A stretch of 64,000 nucleotides of DNA from JAIBAJ01 sp965284645 (GCA_965284645.1 OZ260106.1:806001-870000); one strand, 5' to 3'; positions 27,431 to 35,779 are shown, counted from the first letter of the stretch. Made by a program: numbers and translations. Notes: a model not told the origin generated them from the letters alone.

Positions 27431-28291
27431 GTGAAACAAAAAATTAAAACCATAGCCTTGATTAGCCTGCAAATCCTGCTTGTTGCCGGATTGCTTGTTT
27501 GCTTGGGTTTTGCGGCCGACAAGCAAAGCAAGATGGTTTGTGGTAAGGTCACCATCCACATCGACAATACAGAGGGCGATATGTTTATCAACAACGAGGA
27601 TGTTATTCGCATCATGGACGACCAAACAGGTTCTCCTATCGGAAAAACAGCCAATCAAATCAGTCTGCCCCGCATCGAAGCCGCCATCGAATCCAACCCC
27701 CACGTAAAAAATGCGGAAGTTTGGATGGGGCTCAACGGCGATCTCTCCATTCAGGTCAAACAAAAAAGGGCCGTTATCCGCATCATCAACCGCAATGGTG
27801 ATAGTTTCTACCTCGACGAAAACGGGTTTATCATGCCGCTTTCTGCCATCTATACTGCACCTGTTCCAGTAGCTACCGGCGAAATCACCGAAACGGCTGA
27901 ATTGTTCGAATACCGCAGCATGGATATTCCAAAAGACGATAAAATTGCCCCAATCACCGTTCTCGACGACCTCTTTCACTTGGCTCAATACATGGAAAAA
28001 GATACCTTTTGGTCGGCCCAAGTGCAACAACTGGTGGTGGACGAAAAAGGCGAAATTTCCATGGTACCTACTATGGGCAACCACCTCATCCAATTCGGTA
28101 CAGCCGATGACCTGGAAGAAAAATTCGAAAAGTTAATGTACTTCTACCTCGAAGGTTTGAACAAAACCGGATGGAATAAGTACGCCATCCTCAACCTGAA
28201 ATTTAAAGACCAAGTGGTTTGTGTAAAGAAAAACCAAACCCTGCCCACCCCAACCCCTGTAATCGCATCACCTAATCCCCCCGCACATTAA
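27431..28291 (+). CDS. ftsQ: Cell division protein FtsQ
   Basis: The 286-residue bitopic membrane protein has a short cytoplasmic tail (KQKIK), one transmembrane helix (IALISLQILLVAGLLVCLGF), a POTRA-like region (VTIHIDNTEGDMFINNEDVIRI; LPRIEAAIESNPHVKNAEVW) and the FtsQ beta domain (DLSIQVKQKRAVIRIIN; YLDENGFIMPLS). It bridges early and late divisome proteins. I chose the GTG at 27431; a TTG at 27380 would add 17 residues but lies upstream of the likely promoter. The C-terminal tail is Pro/Thr-rich. ftsA follows after 14 bp. Confidence 0.9.
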   Translation: MKQKIKTIALISLQILLVAGLLVCLGFAADKQSKMVCGKVTIHIDNTEGDMFINNEDVIRIMDDQTGSPIGKTANQISLPRIEAAIESNPHVKNAEVWMGLNGDLSIQVKQKRAVIRIINRNGDSFYLDENGFIMPLSAIYTAPVPVATGEITETAELFEYRSMDIPKDDKIAPITVLDDLFHLAQYMEKDTFWSAQVQQLVVDEKGEISMVPTMGNHLIQFGTADDLEEKFEKLMYFYLEGLNKTGWNKYAILNLKFKDQVVCVKKNQTLPTPTPVIASPNPPAH

Positions 28292-28305
28292 TTGCATCAG
28301 TCAAC

Positions 28306-29700
28306 ATGAAAAACGAAAATGAAATCGTCGTAGGTCTCGACATCGGAACCACCAAAATTTGTTGCATCGTAGGCCGCCAAACCGACCATGGAAAAATCGA
28401 AGTCCTTGGTATCGGAAAAGCAGAATCCTTGGGTGTAAAACGAGGCCAAGTTCAAAACATCGAACAAACGGTTAAATCTATCCGCGCGGCTGTCGAACAA
28501 GCTGAAGCCAACAGTGGAGTAGAAATCAAACGGGTGGTGGTTGGTATCGCCGGACAGCATATCAAAAGCATTCAACACCGCGGTATCCGTATGCGCGAAT
28601 CCATCGAATCGGAAATTAGTCAGGAAGATGTAGATGGACTTATCGACGATATGTACAAATTGGTGATGCAGCCCGGCGAAGAAATTATCCATGTAATTCC
28701 CCAAGAATACATCGTGGATAGCGAACCAGGCATCAAAAACCCAATCGGAATGGCCGGCCGTCGACTCGAAGCAAATTTCCATATCGTTACAGGCCAAATT
28801 TCGGCCATCAAAAACATTGCGCGTTGCGTTGAAAGGGTTAGGGAAGATGGACAGTTGAAAATGGATTCCTTGATTTTGGAACCGCTTGCCTCGTCCGATG
28901 CCGTGCTTAGCATGGAAGAAAAAGAAGCCGGCGTTGTTTTGGTTGATATTGGCGGTGGAACTACCGATGTTGCCATTTTCCACGACGAAATTCTGCGCCA
29001 TACCGCCGTTATTCCTTTCGGTGGCGAAGTTATCACTACCGATATCATGGAAGGATGCAACATCCTAAAGGCCCAAGCCGAACAATTGAAAATGAAATTC
29101 GGTTCCGCCTTGGCTTCTTCTACCAAAGAAAATGAAATCGTAAGCATGCCTGGTATCCGCGGTCGCGACCCCAAAGAAATCAGCATGCGCAACCTGGCCC
29201 ATATCATCGAAGCCCGCATGGACGAGATTTTGAACCAAGTGTATTACGAGATCAAAAACTCCGGTTTCGAACGCAAACTCATCTGCGGTATCGTACTTAC
29301 TGGCGGCGGAAGTAACCTTAAAAACCTTCGCCCCCTAGCCGAATTCGTTACCACCATGGATACCCGTATCGGTCACCCCGACGAGCATTTGAGCAAAGGT
29401 GCAGCACCCGAACTTTCCAGTCCACTTTATGCCACAGCCGTAGGTTTGTTGATGAAAGGTATTGCTGAAGCTGAAAAAAGGGCAGCCAAAAATCCAAGGC
29501 CAAAGCACGAGGAAATGCCAAATGTGGAAACCAAAACCACCACTACGGCCCCAACCTTCATTGCCGACGAAGCCACTACCGACGAACAAAGCAACCCAAC
29601 CGTTTCCGACAAAGGCGTTGTTGGTCACAGCAAACGCCAATCGGCCAGTTGGTTGACCGGACTTACCGAGAAATTTACCAATTGGTTGGAAGACGAATAG
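28306..29700 (+). CDS. ftsA: Cell division protein FtsA
   Basis: The 464-residue actin-like ATPase anchors FtsZ to the membrane. Visible motifs are phosphate-1 VVGLDIGTTKICCIVG (residues 8-23), the 1C subdomain, phosphate-2 VLVDIGGGTTDVAIF and the adenosine motif GIVLTGGGSNLKNL. An acidic and Thr-rich linker leads to a C-terminal amphipathic helix (SWLTGLTEKFTNWLEDE) for membrane binding. ftsZ, which normally follows directly, is absent: the next gene begins 6 bp later and encodes a PaaK-like ligase. Confidence 0.96.
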   Translation: MKNENEIVVGLDIGTTKICCIVGRQTDHGKIEVLGIGKAESLGVKRGQVQNIEQTVKSIRAAVEQAEANSGVEIKRVVVGIAGQHIKSIQHRGIRMRESIESEISQEDVDGLIDDMYKLVMQPGEEIIHVIPQEYIVDSEPGIKNPIGMAGRRLEANFHIVTGQISAIKNIARCVERVREDGQLKMDSLILEPLASSDAVLSMEEKEAGVVLVDIGGGTTDVAIFHDEILRHTAVIPFGGEVITTDIMEGCNILKAQAEQLKMKFGSALASSTKENEIVSMPGIRGRDPKEISMRNLAHIIEARMDEILNQVYYEIKNSGFERKLICGIVLTGGGSNLKNLRPLAEFVTTMDTRIGHPDEHLSKGAAPELSSPLYATAVGLLMKGIAEAEKRAAKNPRPKHEEMPNVETKTTTTAPTFIADEATTDEQSNPTVSDKGVVGHSKRQSASWLTGLTEKFTNWLEDE

Positions 29701-29706
29701 GATCCT

Positions 29707-31008
29707 GTGGCTATTCCATCCATTGAATATGGTTCGAAAGAGGAAATTAAAACACTCCAAGAACAAAAGCTGAATGAGCTGTTGACCTATGTGGCAGCTC
29801 ATTCGCCCTTTTACCGCGACCTCTTCGAAAAGCATGGCATCCATCCGAACGCCATCAAAACCTTGGACGACCTTCGGCGGATTCCCCCAACCACCAAAGA
29901 AGATATTGCCGCCCGAAACGACGATTTTCGCTGTGTTCCCCAACAGAAAATCATCGATTATGTAACCACTTCCGGCACCCTGGGCGACCCCGTTATCTTT
30001 GCCCTTACCGAAAACGACCTCGAACGCCTCGCCTACAACGAAGCCATTTCCTTTGCTTGCACCGGAAGCGACGAAAACGAACTTTTCCAGCTCACCACCA
30101 CCATCGATCGGCGGTTTATGGCTGGTTTGGCCTATTTTCTTGGTGCCCGAAAGTTGGGTGCAGGCATCGTTCGGGTTGGCTCCGGAATTCCCGAACTGCA
30201 ATGGGATACCATTCTTAAAATTAAGCCTACAGCCCTTATCGCCGTGCCTTCCTTTCTGCTCAAATTGGTTGAATACGCCCAGCAACAAGGCATCGACTAT
30301 AAAAACAGCAGTCCCCGAAAAGCCATTTGCATTGGTGAGCCTATCCGCAACACCGATTTCTCCTTGAACACCCTCGGAAAGCGCATCCAAGAGCTGTGGC
30401 CGCTCGAATTGTATAGCACCTATGCCAGCACCGAAATGGGAGCCGCCTTCACCGAATGCAGCCATGCTCAAGGCGGACATGCACATCCCGAATTGGTTAT
30501 TTTGGAGTTTCTCGACGACCATGATCAGCCTGTTTCCGAACAAGAACCGGGCGAAGTAGTGGTTACAACCCTTGGTGTGGAAGGAATGCCTTTGATTCGC
30601 TTCAAAACCGGCGATATTTGTTACCATTACACTGATGCTTGCGCCTGTGGCCGAACAACTACCCGTTTGGGGCCCATCATTGGTCGGCGCAAGCAAATGA
30701 TTAAGTACAAAGGAACCACCTTGTATCCCCCTGCTTTTTTCGACCTTTTGAACGATTTCGACAATGTGTTGAACTATGCCGTTGAAGTCTTTACCAACGA
30801 GCTCGGCACCGACGAAATCCTTATCCGTATTGCCTGCCAGCGCGATATCGAAGGGTTCGAAAAAACCATTCGCGACCATTTCCGAGCCAAATTACGGGTA
30901 TCGCCCACCATTCTTTTCCAAAGTCAAGCCGACATCGCCAAAATAGTCCTTCCCGAAATCAGTCGCAAACCCATCAAGTTCTTCGATAAGCGAACAAGCA
31001 ATGGATAG
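29707..31008 (+). CDS. Phenylacetate-CoA ligase-like adenylate-forming enzyme
   Basis: The 433-residue protein belongs to the PaaK-like group of ATP/AMP-dependent acyl ligases. The phosphate-loop motif is VTTSGTLGDPV, the adenine-binding motif LYSTYASTEMG and the hinge region RFKTGDICYHY; a C-terminal lid (GRRKQMIKYKGTTLYPPAF) follows. A cysteine pair (CACG) is typical of PaaK relatives. It likely activates a carboxylic acid to an acyl-AMP and then a CoA thioester; the substrate is unknown. It starts with GTG 6 bp after ftsA, so it is probably co-transcribed with ftsQA, which is unusual. Repeat copy e starts 14 bp after its stop. Confidence 0.85.
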   Translation: MAIPSIEYGSKEEIKTLQEQKLNELLTYVAAHSPFYRDLFEKHGIHPNAIKTLDDLRRIPPTTKEDIAARNDDFRCVPQQKIIDYVTTSGTLGDPVIFALTENDLERLAYNEAISFACTGSDENELFQLTTTIDRRFMAGLAYFLGARKLGAGIVRVGSGIPELQWDTILKIKPTALIAVPSFLLKLVEYAQQQGIDYKNSSPRKAICIGEPIRNTDFSLNTLGKRIQELWPLELYSTYASTEMGAAFTECSHAQGGHAHPELVILEFLDDHDQPVSEQEPGEVVVTTLGVEGMPLIRFKTGDICYHYTDACACGRTTTRLGPIIGRRKQMIKYKGTTLYPPAFFDLLNDFDNVLNYAVEVFTNELGTDEILIRIACQRDIEGFEKTIRDHFRAKLRVSPTILFQSQADIAKIVLPEISRKPIKFFDKRTSNG

Positions 31009-31022
31009 AATAATTAAGGTTT

Positions 31023-31184
31023 GGCGGGTCCCTTTTCGGCCAAAACCTTTTGTACCCTGAATTAAACTTTTGCAAGGGCCGAAAAGGTCGCGCTATCCAC
31101 TGCAAGTCCTCGGTCTGCTCCGTTCCTCCGCATCCCTGTGGGCTTTTCGTTTCTATCGCTACCCGGGGTTCTTCGTGCCCGGGT
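31023..31184 (+). repeat. GGCGGG hairpin element, copy e
   Basis: It starts 14 bp after the ligase stop codon in the same orientation. The first stem is perfect over 11 bp: CCTTTTCGGCC (31031-31041) with GGCCGAAAAGG (31077-31087). Family blocks are GGTCGCGCTATC, AAGTCCTCGG, CTGTGGG and CTATCGCTACCCGG. The terminal hairpin is ACCCGGG (31161-31167) with CCCGGGT (31178-31184). Confidence 0.88.
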
Positions 31185-31324
31185 GAAGGTGAAGTACGGG
31201 GCTGTGGTTTTTCATTCCGGGGCAATAAAATGAGGGAAATAGTAGTGAGAAAATAGAAAATTATACTGAACTACCAATCCAAGATATCCCATAACTCCCT
31301 TCTCATAACTCATATCCCATATCT

Positions 31325-31375
31325 ACTGTCTCGCCCACCGTTTGCAACGGGGGCGGCTGAGAAAGGCGTTTTTTA
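31325..31375. repeat. REP unit, left arm
   Basis: It contains CGTTTGCAACGGGGGCGG next to GGCGTTTTTTACGCC, a short perfect palindrome. The same paired arrangement recurs, inverted, at 31690-31752 and 32262-32325. Such units are typical REP targets of RAYT transposases. Confidence 0.75.
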
Positions 31376-31405
31376 CGCCAGCTATCCTCCTAAACAAATC
31401 AGTTG

Positions 31406-31508
31406 AACCCAGATTACGAATTAGAAATGAGTAGACCATTAACCAGTTGTAAATCAATTTGTATGGCCAAATTGATTTACAACTGGTTAATCGGGGTAAA
31501 CCCAACTA
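31406..31508 (+). repeat. Palindromic element with perfect 24-bp stem
   Basis: Bounded by GAACCCAGATTACG and GGGTAAACCCAACT, it contains a perfect 24-bp inverted repeat (31438-31461 and 31468-31491) that begins ATTAACCAGTTG and has a six-base loop TATGGC. A decayed copy lies at 15688-15804. It has MITE- or REP-like architecture. Confidence 0.85.
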
Positions 31509-31512
31509 ACCC

Positions 31513-31752
31513 CGCTCGCCCTCGTTTGTAACGAGGGCGATTGAGAAATTGGTCTTTGACCGAAAAATTCAATCTGGAATTCATTGTTCAATTTTAGTTA
31601 TTTTCACAATACCAAGATCATCATTATAGTCTTTTGCACTGCTAAATAAATATTCATGAGGATATTGAACAATAAATTTCTTTTTAGATGATAGTTGGCG
31701 TAAAAAACGCCATTCTCGACCGCCCCCGTTGCAAACGAGGGCGAGACAGTAT
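31513..31752. repeat. 240-bp segment, first copy
   Basis: It runs from the palindrome CGCCCTCGTT-TGT-AACGAGGGCG, across the 3' end of the RAYT remnant, to a second REP unit (GGCGTAAAAAACGCC, then CCCCCGTTGCAAACGAGG). It is nearly identical to 32085-32325; I see only a few base differences. Confidence 0.85.
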
Positions 31753-31973
31753 AGCTCATAACCTTTCGTTGCCCTTGCAATTAAATGGAGATGGTTACTC
31801 ATTAAAACCCATGCAAAAACCTCCAACCCCTTATTTTCAATGCAATAATTTAATGCATCCGTAATTATTAGTTTTTGTTCCTTCCTAGTAAACACATCAA
31901 TCCAATGAACAATTGTAAAGGTTAGGAAATACAATTGTTCTTGATCGGCAATTCTATATTTGTCGCCACTCAT
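31581..31973 (-). pseudogene. REP-associated tyrosine transposase (RAYT) remnant
   Basis: This 130-codon open frame has the start of a Y1/IS200-like transposase: YFLTFTIVHWIDVFTRKEQ, then the HUH motif in MSNHLHLIA (His61-x-His63 region). It also has the usual end of the family, HEYLFSSAKDYNDDLG. The middle third, which should carry the catalytic Tyr and the YIHNNPV-type motif, is missing. In its place about 25 residues are encoded by REP repeat DNA (31690-31765). The frame stays open, but the product should be inactive. Its 3' end is duplicated at 32085-32325. A full-length relative elsewhere in the genome is likely. Confidence 0.85.
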
Positions 31974-32084
31974 TGAATGAGTTTAAAATTTAGATTTGAA
32001 AAACAAATTTAAGCAAAAAATATTGTTTGTTTTATTAAGATGTTAGTTGGCGTAAAAAACGCCTTTCTCGACCGCCCCCCCCCG

Positions 32085-32325
32085 CTCGCCCTCGTTACAA
32101 ACGAGGGCGATTGAGAAATTGGTCTTTGACCGAAAAATTCAATCTGGAATTCATTGTTCAATTTTAGTTATTTTCACAATACCAAGATCATCATTATAGT
32201 CTTTTGTACTGCTAAATAAATATTCATGAGGATATTGAACAATAAATTTCTTTTTAGATGATAGTTGGCGTAAAAAACGCCATTCTCGACCGCCCCCGTT
32301 GCAAACGAGGGCGAGACAGTAGATA
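32085..32325. repeat. 240-bp segment, second copy, with RAYT 3' end
   Basis: This is a direct copy of 31513-31752 that includes the last 36 or so codons of the RAYT frame plus both flanking REP units. Just to its left, at about 32045-32080, is a partial REP unit (GGCGTAAAAAACGCC) joined directly to the segment. The stretch 31974-32744 otherwise contains no gene. Confidence 0.85.
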
Positions 32326-32475
32326 TGGGATATGAGTTATGGGATGGGAGTTATAGGATATCCTGGATTGGTAGTTCGGTATTATTTTCTATTTTCTCAC
32401 TACTCATTTCTCACTACTATTCCCCTCATTTTTATTGCCCCAACTTGAAAAACCACTGCCCCGTACTTCACCTAC

Positions 32476-32634
32476 ACCCGGGCACGAAGAACCCCGGGTA
32501 GCGATAGAGCGTGGTACCCCACAGGGCTGCGTAGGCACGGAGCAGACCGAGGAGTACTAGCGAAAGCGCGACCCTTGCGCCGTGCAACCCACCCAATTAT
32601 CTTGCCCTCGGTTTTGGGCGCAAGGGGACCCGCC
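32476..32634 (-). repeat. GGCGGG hairpin element, copy f
   Basis: On the minus strand it reads GGCGGGTCCCCTTGCGCC. The first stem is perfect over 10 bp: plus-strand CCCTTGCGCC (32572-32581) with GGCGCAAGGG (32617-32626). The terminal hairpin ACCCGGG/CCCGGGT (32476-32482, 32493-32499) matches copy e. It forms the outer end of the right arm of the composite element. Confidence 0.88.
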
Positions 32635-32744
32635 AAGTAAAACCCTATCCTTGTCCCTAGCCTTTCAACAAAGAGAGGTTGAGTACTTGAAAGATTCAAA
32701 GCACTACCAATCACTTCATTGCTGACCTTTGCAAAAATTTGACT

Positions 32745-33530
32745 ATGAAAAAGCTTGTTCTTCTGTGTTCCATGTTTTGCCTGGGAGCCCAGGTGTTTGC
32801 CCAAGATGCTACCGTTATTCCTGCTGATCAACCTAAGGTAAGACTGGGTTTACGGGTTACGCCTACCATCAACTGGATGGGTTTCGATACGCAACATTTT
32901 AAAAGCGATGGGGTGAGAATGGGGGCTAAATTTGGCCTTTTGATGGATGCTCGCTTGGGTAAAAATTATGCCATCGGAACAGGTATCGATTTTGTAATGG
33001 CAGGTGGTATCGGTGCTATTTCGGATTCGGTAATTAAGGTAAATGTAATCGACGGACTATCGGATACTATTTTAATGAGCCGGAGAACCTATAAACTACA
33101 ATATGTGGAAATACCCTTAACGCTTAAATTAAAAACCAACCAAATTGGCTATTTCACCTATTTTGTGCAGTTGGGCGGCTCGGTTGGGTTTAATGTTAGT
33201 GCCAAATCTATCGAAGAGGGAAAATCGCTTAGCAGTGGTAAAGAATATGGCGAAACGGTGAAACTAAAAGCGGGGTTGGGCAGCGGTTCGGAAGTGAAAT
33301 TGGTGAGAGCAGAGGTAAACATTGGATTGGGTGCCGAATGGGCAATTCAAGGTAATTTGGGCTTGATGTTCGGTGTGTCGTACCACAAAGGGGTTACGAA
33401 TGTGTTTAATGGGAACAACAAAAACCTGATGAACTATTATAAAGTGCCGGTGAATGGTACCAATACCCAAAGCATTTCGCAGAAATCAACCAATAGTTAT
33501 GTGGCGATTGACATTGCCTTGTTGTTCTAG
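32745..33530 (+). CDS. PorT-like outer membrane beta-barrel protein
   Basis: The 261-residue protein has a signal peptide (MKKLVLLCSMFCLGAQVFAQ) and a beta-barrel of the OMP_b-brl_2/PorT type. Typical phrases are GLRVTPTINWMG, YKLQYVEIPLTLKLKTN and YFVQLGGSVGFNVS, and a last strand ends in aromatic-type residues (VAIDIALLF). PorT itself is a T9SS-related barrel, but many paralogues have no assigned role, so this is a family-level call. nadE starts 8 bp downstream and may be co-transcribed. The open frame extends two codons upstream to a TTG; the ATG is used. Confidence 0.82.
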   Translation: MKKLVLLCSMFCLGAQVFAQDATVIPADQPKVRLGLRVTPTINWMGFDTQHFKSDGVRMGAKFGLLMDARLGKNYAIGTGIDFVMAGGIGAISDSVIKVNVIDGLSDTILMSRRTYKLQYVEIPLTLKLKTNQIGYFTYFVQLGGSVGFNVSAKSIEEGKSLSSGKEYGETVKLKAGLGSGSEVKLVRAEVNIGLGAEWAIQGNLGLMFGVSYHKGVTNVFNGNNKNLMNYYKVPVNGTNTQSISQKSTNSYVAIDIALLF

Positions 33531-33538
33531 TTTGCAGT

Positions 33539-35170
33539 ATGAAAATTGCGCTTTGTCAACTGAACTACCACGTTGGTAATTTTGATTTAAACCGGAACAA
33601 AATTATCGATGCCATTCGCAAGGCTAAAGGCGAAGGCGCTGAATTGGCTGTGTTTGCCGAATTGGCTGTTTGCGGGTATCCGCCACGGGATTTTTTGGAA
33701 TTTGACGACTTTATTCAACGTTGTCAGGATGCTTTGAACGAAATTGCCCTAGCTTGTGATGGGATTGCGGCCGTAGTTGGCTGTCCGGTTAAAAACACCT
33801 CGGGCAAAGGAAAAGCCTTGTACAATGCCGCCTTTTTTTTAGAAAACGGGGAGGTAAAGCATGTGGCCAAAAAGGCTTTGCTGCCAACATATGATATTTT
33901 TGATGAGTACCGCTATTTCGAACCGGGCCAGGATTTTGCCCTGTTTGAATGGAAGGGACAACGCCTAGCCTTGACCATTTGCGAAGACTTGTGGCAGGTA
34001 GAAGGCCATATGTTGTATGATTCTTGTCCGATGGATGTGTTGGGTCCACAAAAGCCCGATTTGCTTATCAACATTGCGGCCTCGCCCTACGATTATTTCC
34101 ATGCTGAGCAGCGCAAGGAGGTGTTGTGCTGGAATGCTAAGCGGTATGAAGTTCCGTTGGTGTATGTAAACCAAATTGGTGCCCAAACCGAATTGATTTT
34201 TGATGGCGGTTCGCTTTGCATTGGTAAGGACGGCGTGATTCAGCAGGAATTGGTTTATTTTGAAGAAGAACTACGTTTGGTAGACTTTCCCTTTTTGGGC
34301 AAACCAATTTTGGCCCCTGTTACAGAAACCTATACGGCCGATATACACCAGGCTTTGGTGCTGGGCATAAAGGATTATTTTGGTAAAATGGGTTTTAAGA
34401 AAGCCTTGTTGGGCCTGTCGGGTGGAATAGATTCGGCTGTAGTAGCGGTGCTGGCAGCCCAGGCTTTGGGTGCCGAAAATGTAAGAGCCGTATTGATGCC
34501 TTCCGAATTCAGCAGCGACCATTCGGTAAACGATGCCATTGAATTGGCCAAGAATTTAGGAATCAGGTACGATATTGTTCCGATAAAAGACAATTACAAT
34601 ACCGTTTTGGGCAGTTTGCGGCCTTTGTTTGGCGACCTGCCTTTTGGCTTGGCAGAAGAGAATTTGCAGGCCCGGTTGCGGGGTGTGGTGTTGATGGGGA
34701 TCAGCAATAAGTTTGGCGAGATTCTGCTCAATACCTCTAATAAAAGTGAGGCTGCTGTGGGATATGGAACCTTGTATGGCGATATGAACGGAGGTTTATC
34801 GGTAATTGGCGATTTGTACAAAACCCAAGTGTATGATATGGCGCGGTACATCAATCGGAAATGGGAATATATTCCGGTGAACACCATCGAAAAGCCACCG
34901 AGTGCCGAACTAAGGCCGGGGCAAAAAGACAGCGATTCCTTACCCGATTATGGACTTTTGGATAAAGTGTTGTTTCATTATATTGAGGAAAGAAAAGGTC
35001 CGCAGGAATTGATAGACATGGGTTTTGGTGAAGCCTTGGTGAAGCGGGTATTGAAATTAGTAAATACCAACGAATACAAGCGCCACCAAACACCGCCGAT
35101 TTTGCGGGTTTCGCCCAAAGCTTTTGGGGTAGGGCGGAGGATGCCTATTGTGGGATACTATTTGAGTTGA
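33539..35170 (+). CDS. nadE: Glutamine-dependent NAD+ synthetase
   Basis: The 543-residue two-domain enzyme amidates nicotinic acid adenine dinucleotide to NAD+. The N-terminal nitrilase-type glutaminase has the Glu-Lys-Cys triad in FAELAVCGYPPRDF, KKALLPTYDIFDEYRYF and LTICEDLW. The C-terminal synthetase has the ATP pyrophosphatase loop LSGGIDSA (about residue 292), NTSNKSEAAVGYGTLYGD and the late RRHQTPP-like KRHQTPPILRVSPKAFG. Ammonia passes between the domains. With nadA in the same window, two NAD-synthesis genes are near the candidate origin. Confidence 0.96.
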   Translation: MKIALCQLNYHVGNFDLNRNKIIDAIRKAKGEGAELAVFAELAVCGYPPRDFLEFDDFIQRCQDALNEIALACDGIAAVVGCPVKNTSGKGKALYNAAFFLENGEVKHVAKKALLPTYDIFDEYRYFEPGQDFALFEWKGQRLALTICEDLWQVEGHMLYDSCPMDVLGPQKPDLLINIAASPYDYFHAEQRKEVLCWNAKRYEVPLVYVNQIGAQTELIFDGGSLCIGKDGVIQQELVYFEEELRLVDFPFLGKPILAPVTETYTADIHQALVLGIKDYFGKMGFKKALLGLSGGIDSAVVAVLAAQALGAENVRAVLMPSEFSSDHSVNDAIELAKNLGIRYDIVPIKDNYNTVLGSLRPLFGDLPFGLAEENLQARLRGVVLMGISNKFGEILLNTSNKSEAAVGYGTLYGDMNGGLSVIGDLYKTQVYDMARYINRKWEYIPVNTIEKPPSAELRPGQKDSDSLPDYGLLDKVLFHYIEERKGPQELIDMGFGEALVKRVLKLVNTNEYKRHQTPPILRVSPKAFGVGRRMPIVGYYLS

Positions 35171-35239
35171 AGGGTCGTTAGTAAAAATGGATTGTTCTAA
35201 ACTTTTGTGAATGAATCGGAATCGGCCCTGCCCAAGGTT

Positions 35240-35247
35240 TACTTTTG
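35240..35247 (+). promoter_or_regulatory. Bacteroidota -7 element (TACTTTTG)
   Basis: This exact TAnnTTTG motif ends 5 bases before the ATG of the Kazal-like gene. It supports that start over an in-frame ATG 42 bases upstream, and suggests a leaderless transcript. Confidence 0.5.
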
Positions 35248-35252
35248 TAGAT

Positions 35253-35771
35253 ATGAAACAGCGGATTGTTTGTATAGTTGTTTTGGTTTTAGGCTTTTTT
35301 TCGGCCCGGTCGCAGGCTATTTTTTGCAATGGTAACTGTATAGATACTACTTCAACGCCGGGTGCTTCAAATTTTATTTGTGGTCCTTATGGATACAATC
35401 CTGTTTGTGGTTGCGACGGAAACACCTATTTCAATGATTGTGCGATGAATTACAACAATGTATGTTATTCAAATGGGGAGATTATTTGTGGGGAGATTGA
35501 TATTTATTTATTGGTCAATCCGGTATCGTCGACGATGCCCAATTACCCGTTGACGGCACAGTTTTATGTAACTTCAAAGAATGATCCCAATGTATTTTTT
35601 CAGGTAAGCGATTTTTATGGGAATTTGTATGTGAGGCAGAACTTGGTGGTACAACCGGGCACACCTTTGTTACAGACTTTTGATTTTGCATCCTTTCCAA
35701 CCGGGATTTATGTAGCGAACGCCATCGCAAACGGGAGCGGTACTTTTTTTAAGTTCGTGGTGGTGAATTGA
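35253..35771 (+). CDS. Secreted protein with Kazal-like domain
   Basis: The 172-residue protein has a signal peptide (MKQRIVCIVVLVLGFFSARS) and a cysteine-rich domain. The pattern YNPVCGCDGNTYFNDCAM plus a later cysteine pair matches Kazal-type protease inhibitors (PVCGxDGxTYxNxC). The C-terminal 90 residues (PNYPLTAQFYVTS, FPTGIYVANAIANGSGTFFKFVVVN) look like a T9SS-type sorting domain, though I do not see the usual NP motif. It may protect the cell surface from proteases; that is inference. The large repeat block D2 begins directly after the gene. Confidence 0.72.
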   Translation: MKQRIVCIVVLVLGFFSARSQAIFCNGNCIDTTSTPGASNFICGPYGYNPVCGCDGNTYFNDCAMNYNNVCYSNGEIICGEIDIYLLVNPVSSTMPNYPLTAQFYVTSKNDPNVFFQVSDFYGNLYVRQNLVVQPGTPLLQTFDFASFPTGIYVANAIANGSGTFFKFVVVN

Positions 35772-35779
35772 GGTTTTGT

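Larger units (their letters stand above)
31018..32637. mobile_element. Composite inverted-repeat element around a RAYT remnant
   Basis: Two arms of about 375 bp face each other: 31018-31390 and, inverted, 32262-32637. Each arm holds in order a GGCGGG hairpin element, a GAAGTACGGGGC stretch, an A-rich tract with GTGAGAAAATAGAAAAT, an ACTACCAATCCA stretch and a REP unit ending in GGCGT-AAAAA-ACGCC. Outside the first hairpin the arms are roughly 90% alike by eye. Inside lie the palindromic element at 31406, the RAYT remnant and a duplicated segment. I found no clear target-site duplication. Confidence 0.75.

Noticed and set aside
29335..30879. Minus-strand 514-codon open frame and the 245-codon frame at 27356-28093
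   Set aside because: Both run opposite to ftsA, the PaaK-like ligase and ftsQ, which have clear family motifs. They are antisense shadows.
31018..32637. Target-site duplication around the composite element
   Set aside because: Flanks AAGGTTT on the left and AAGTAAAACC on the right do not form a convincing direct repeat.
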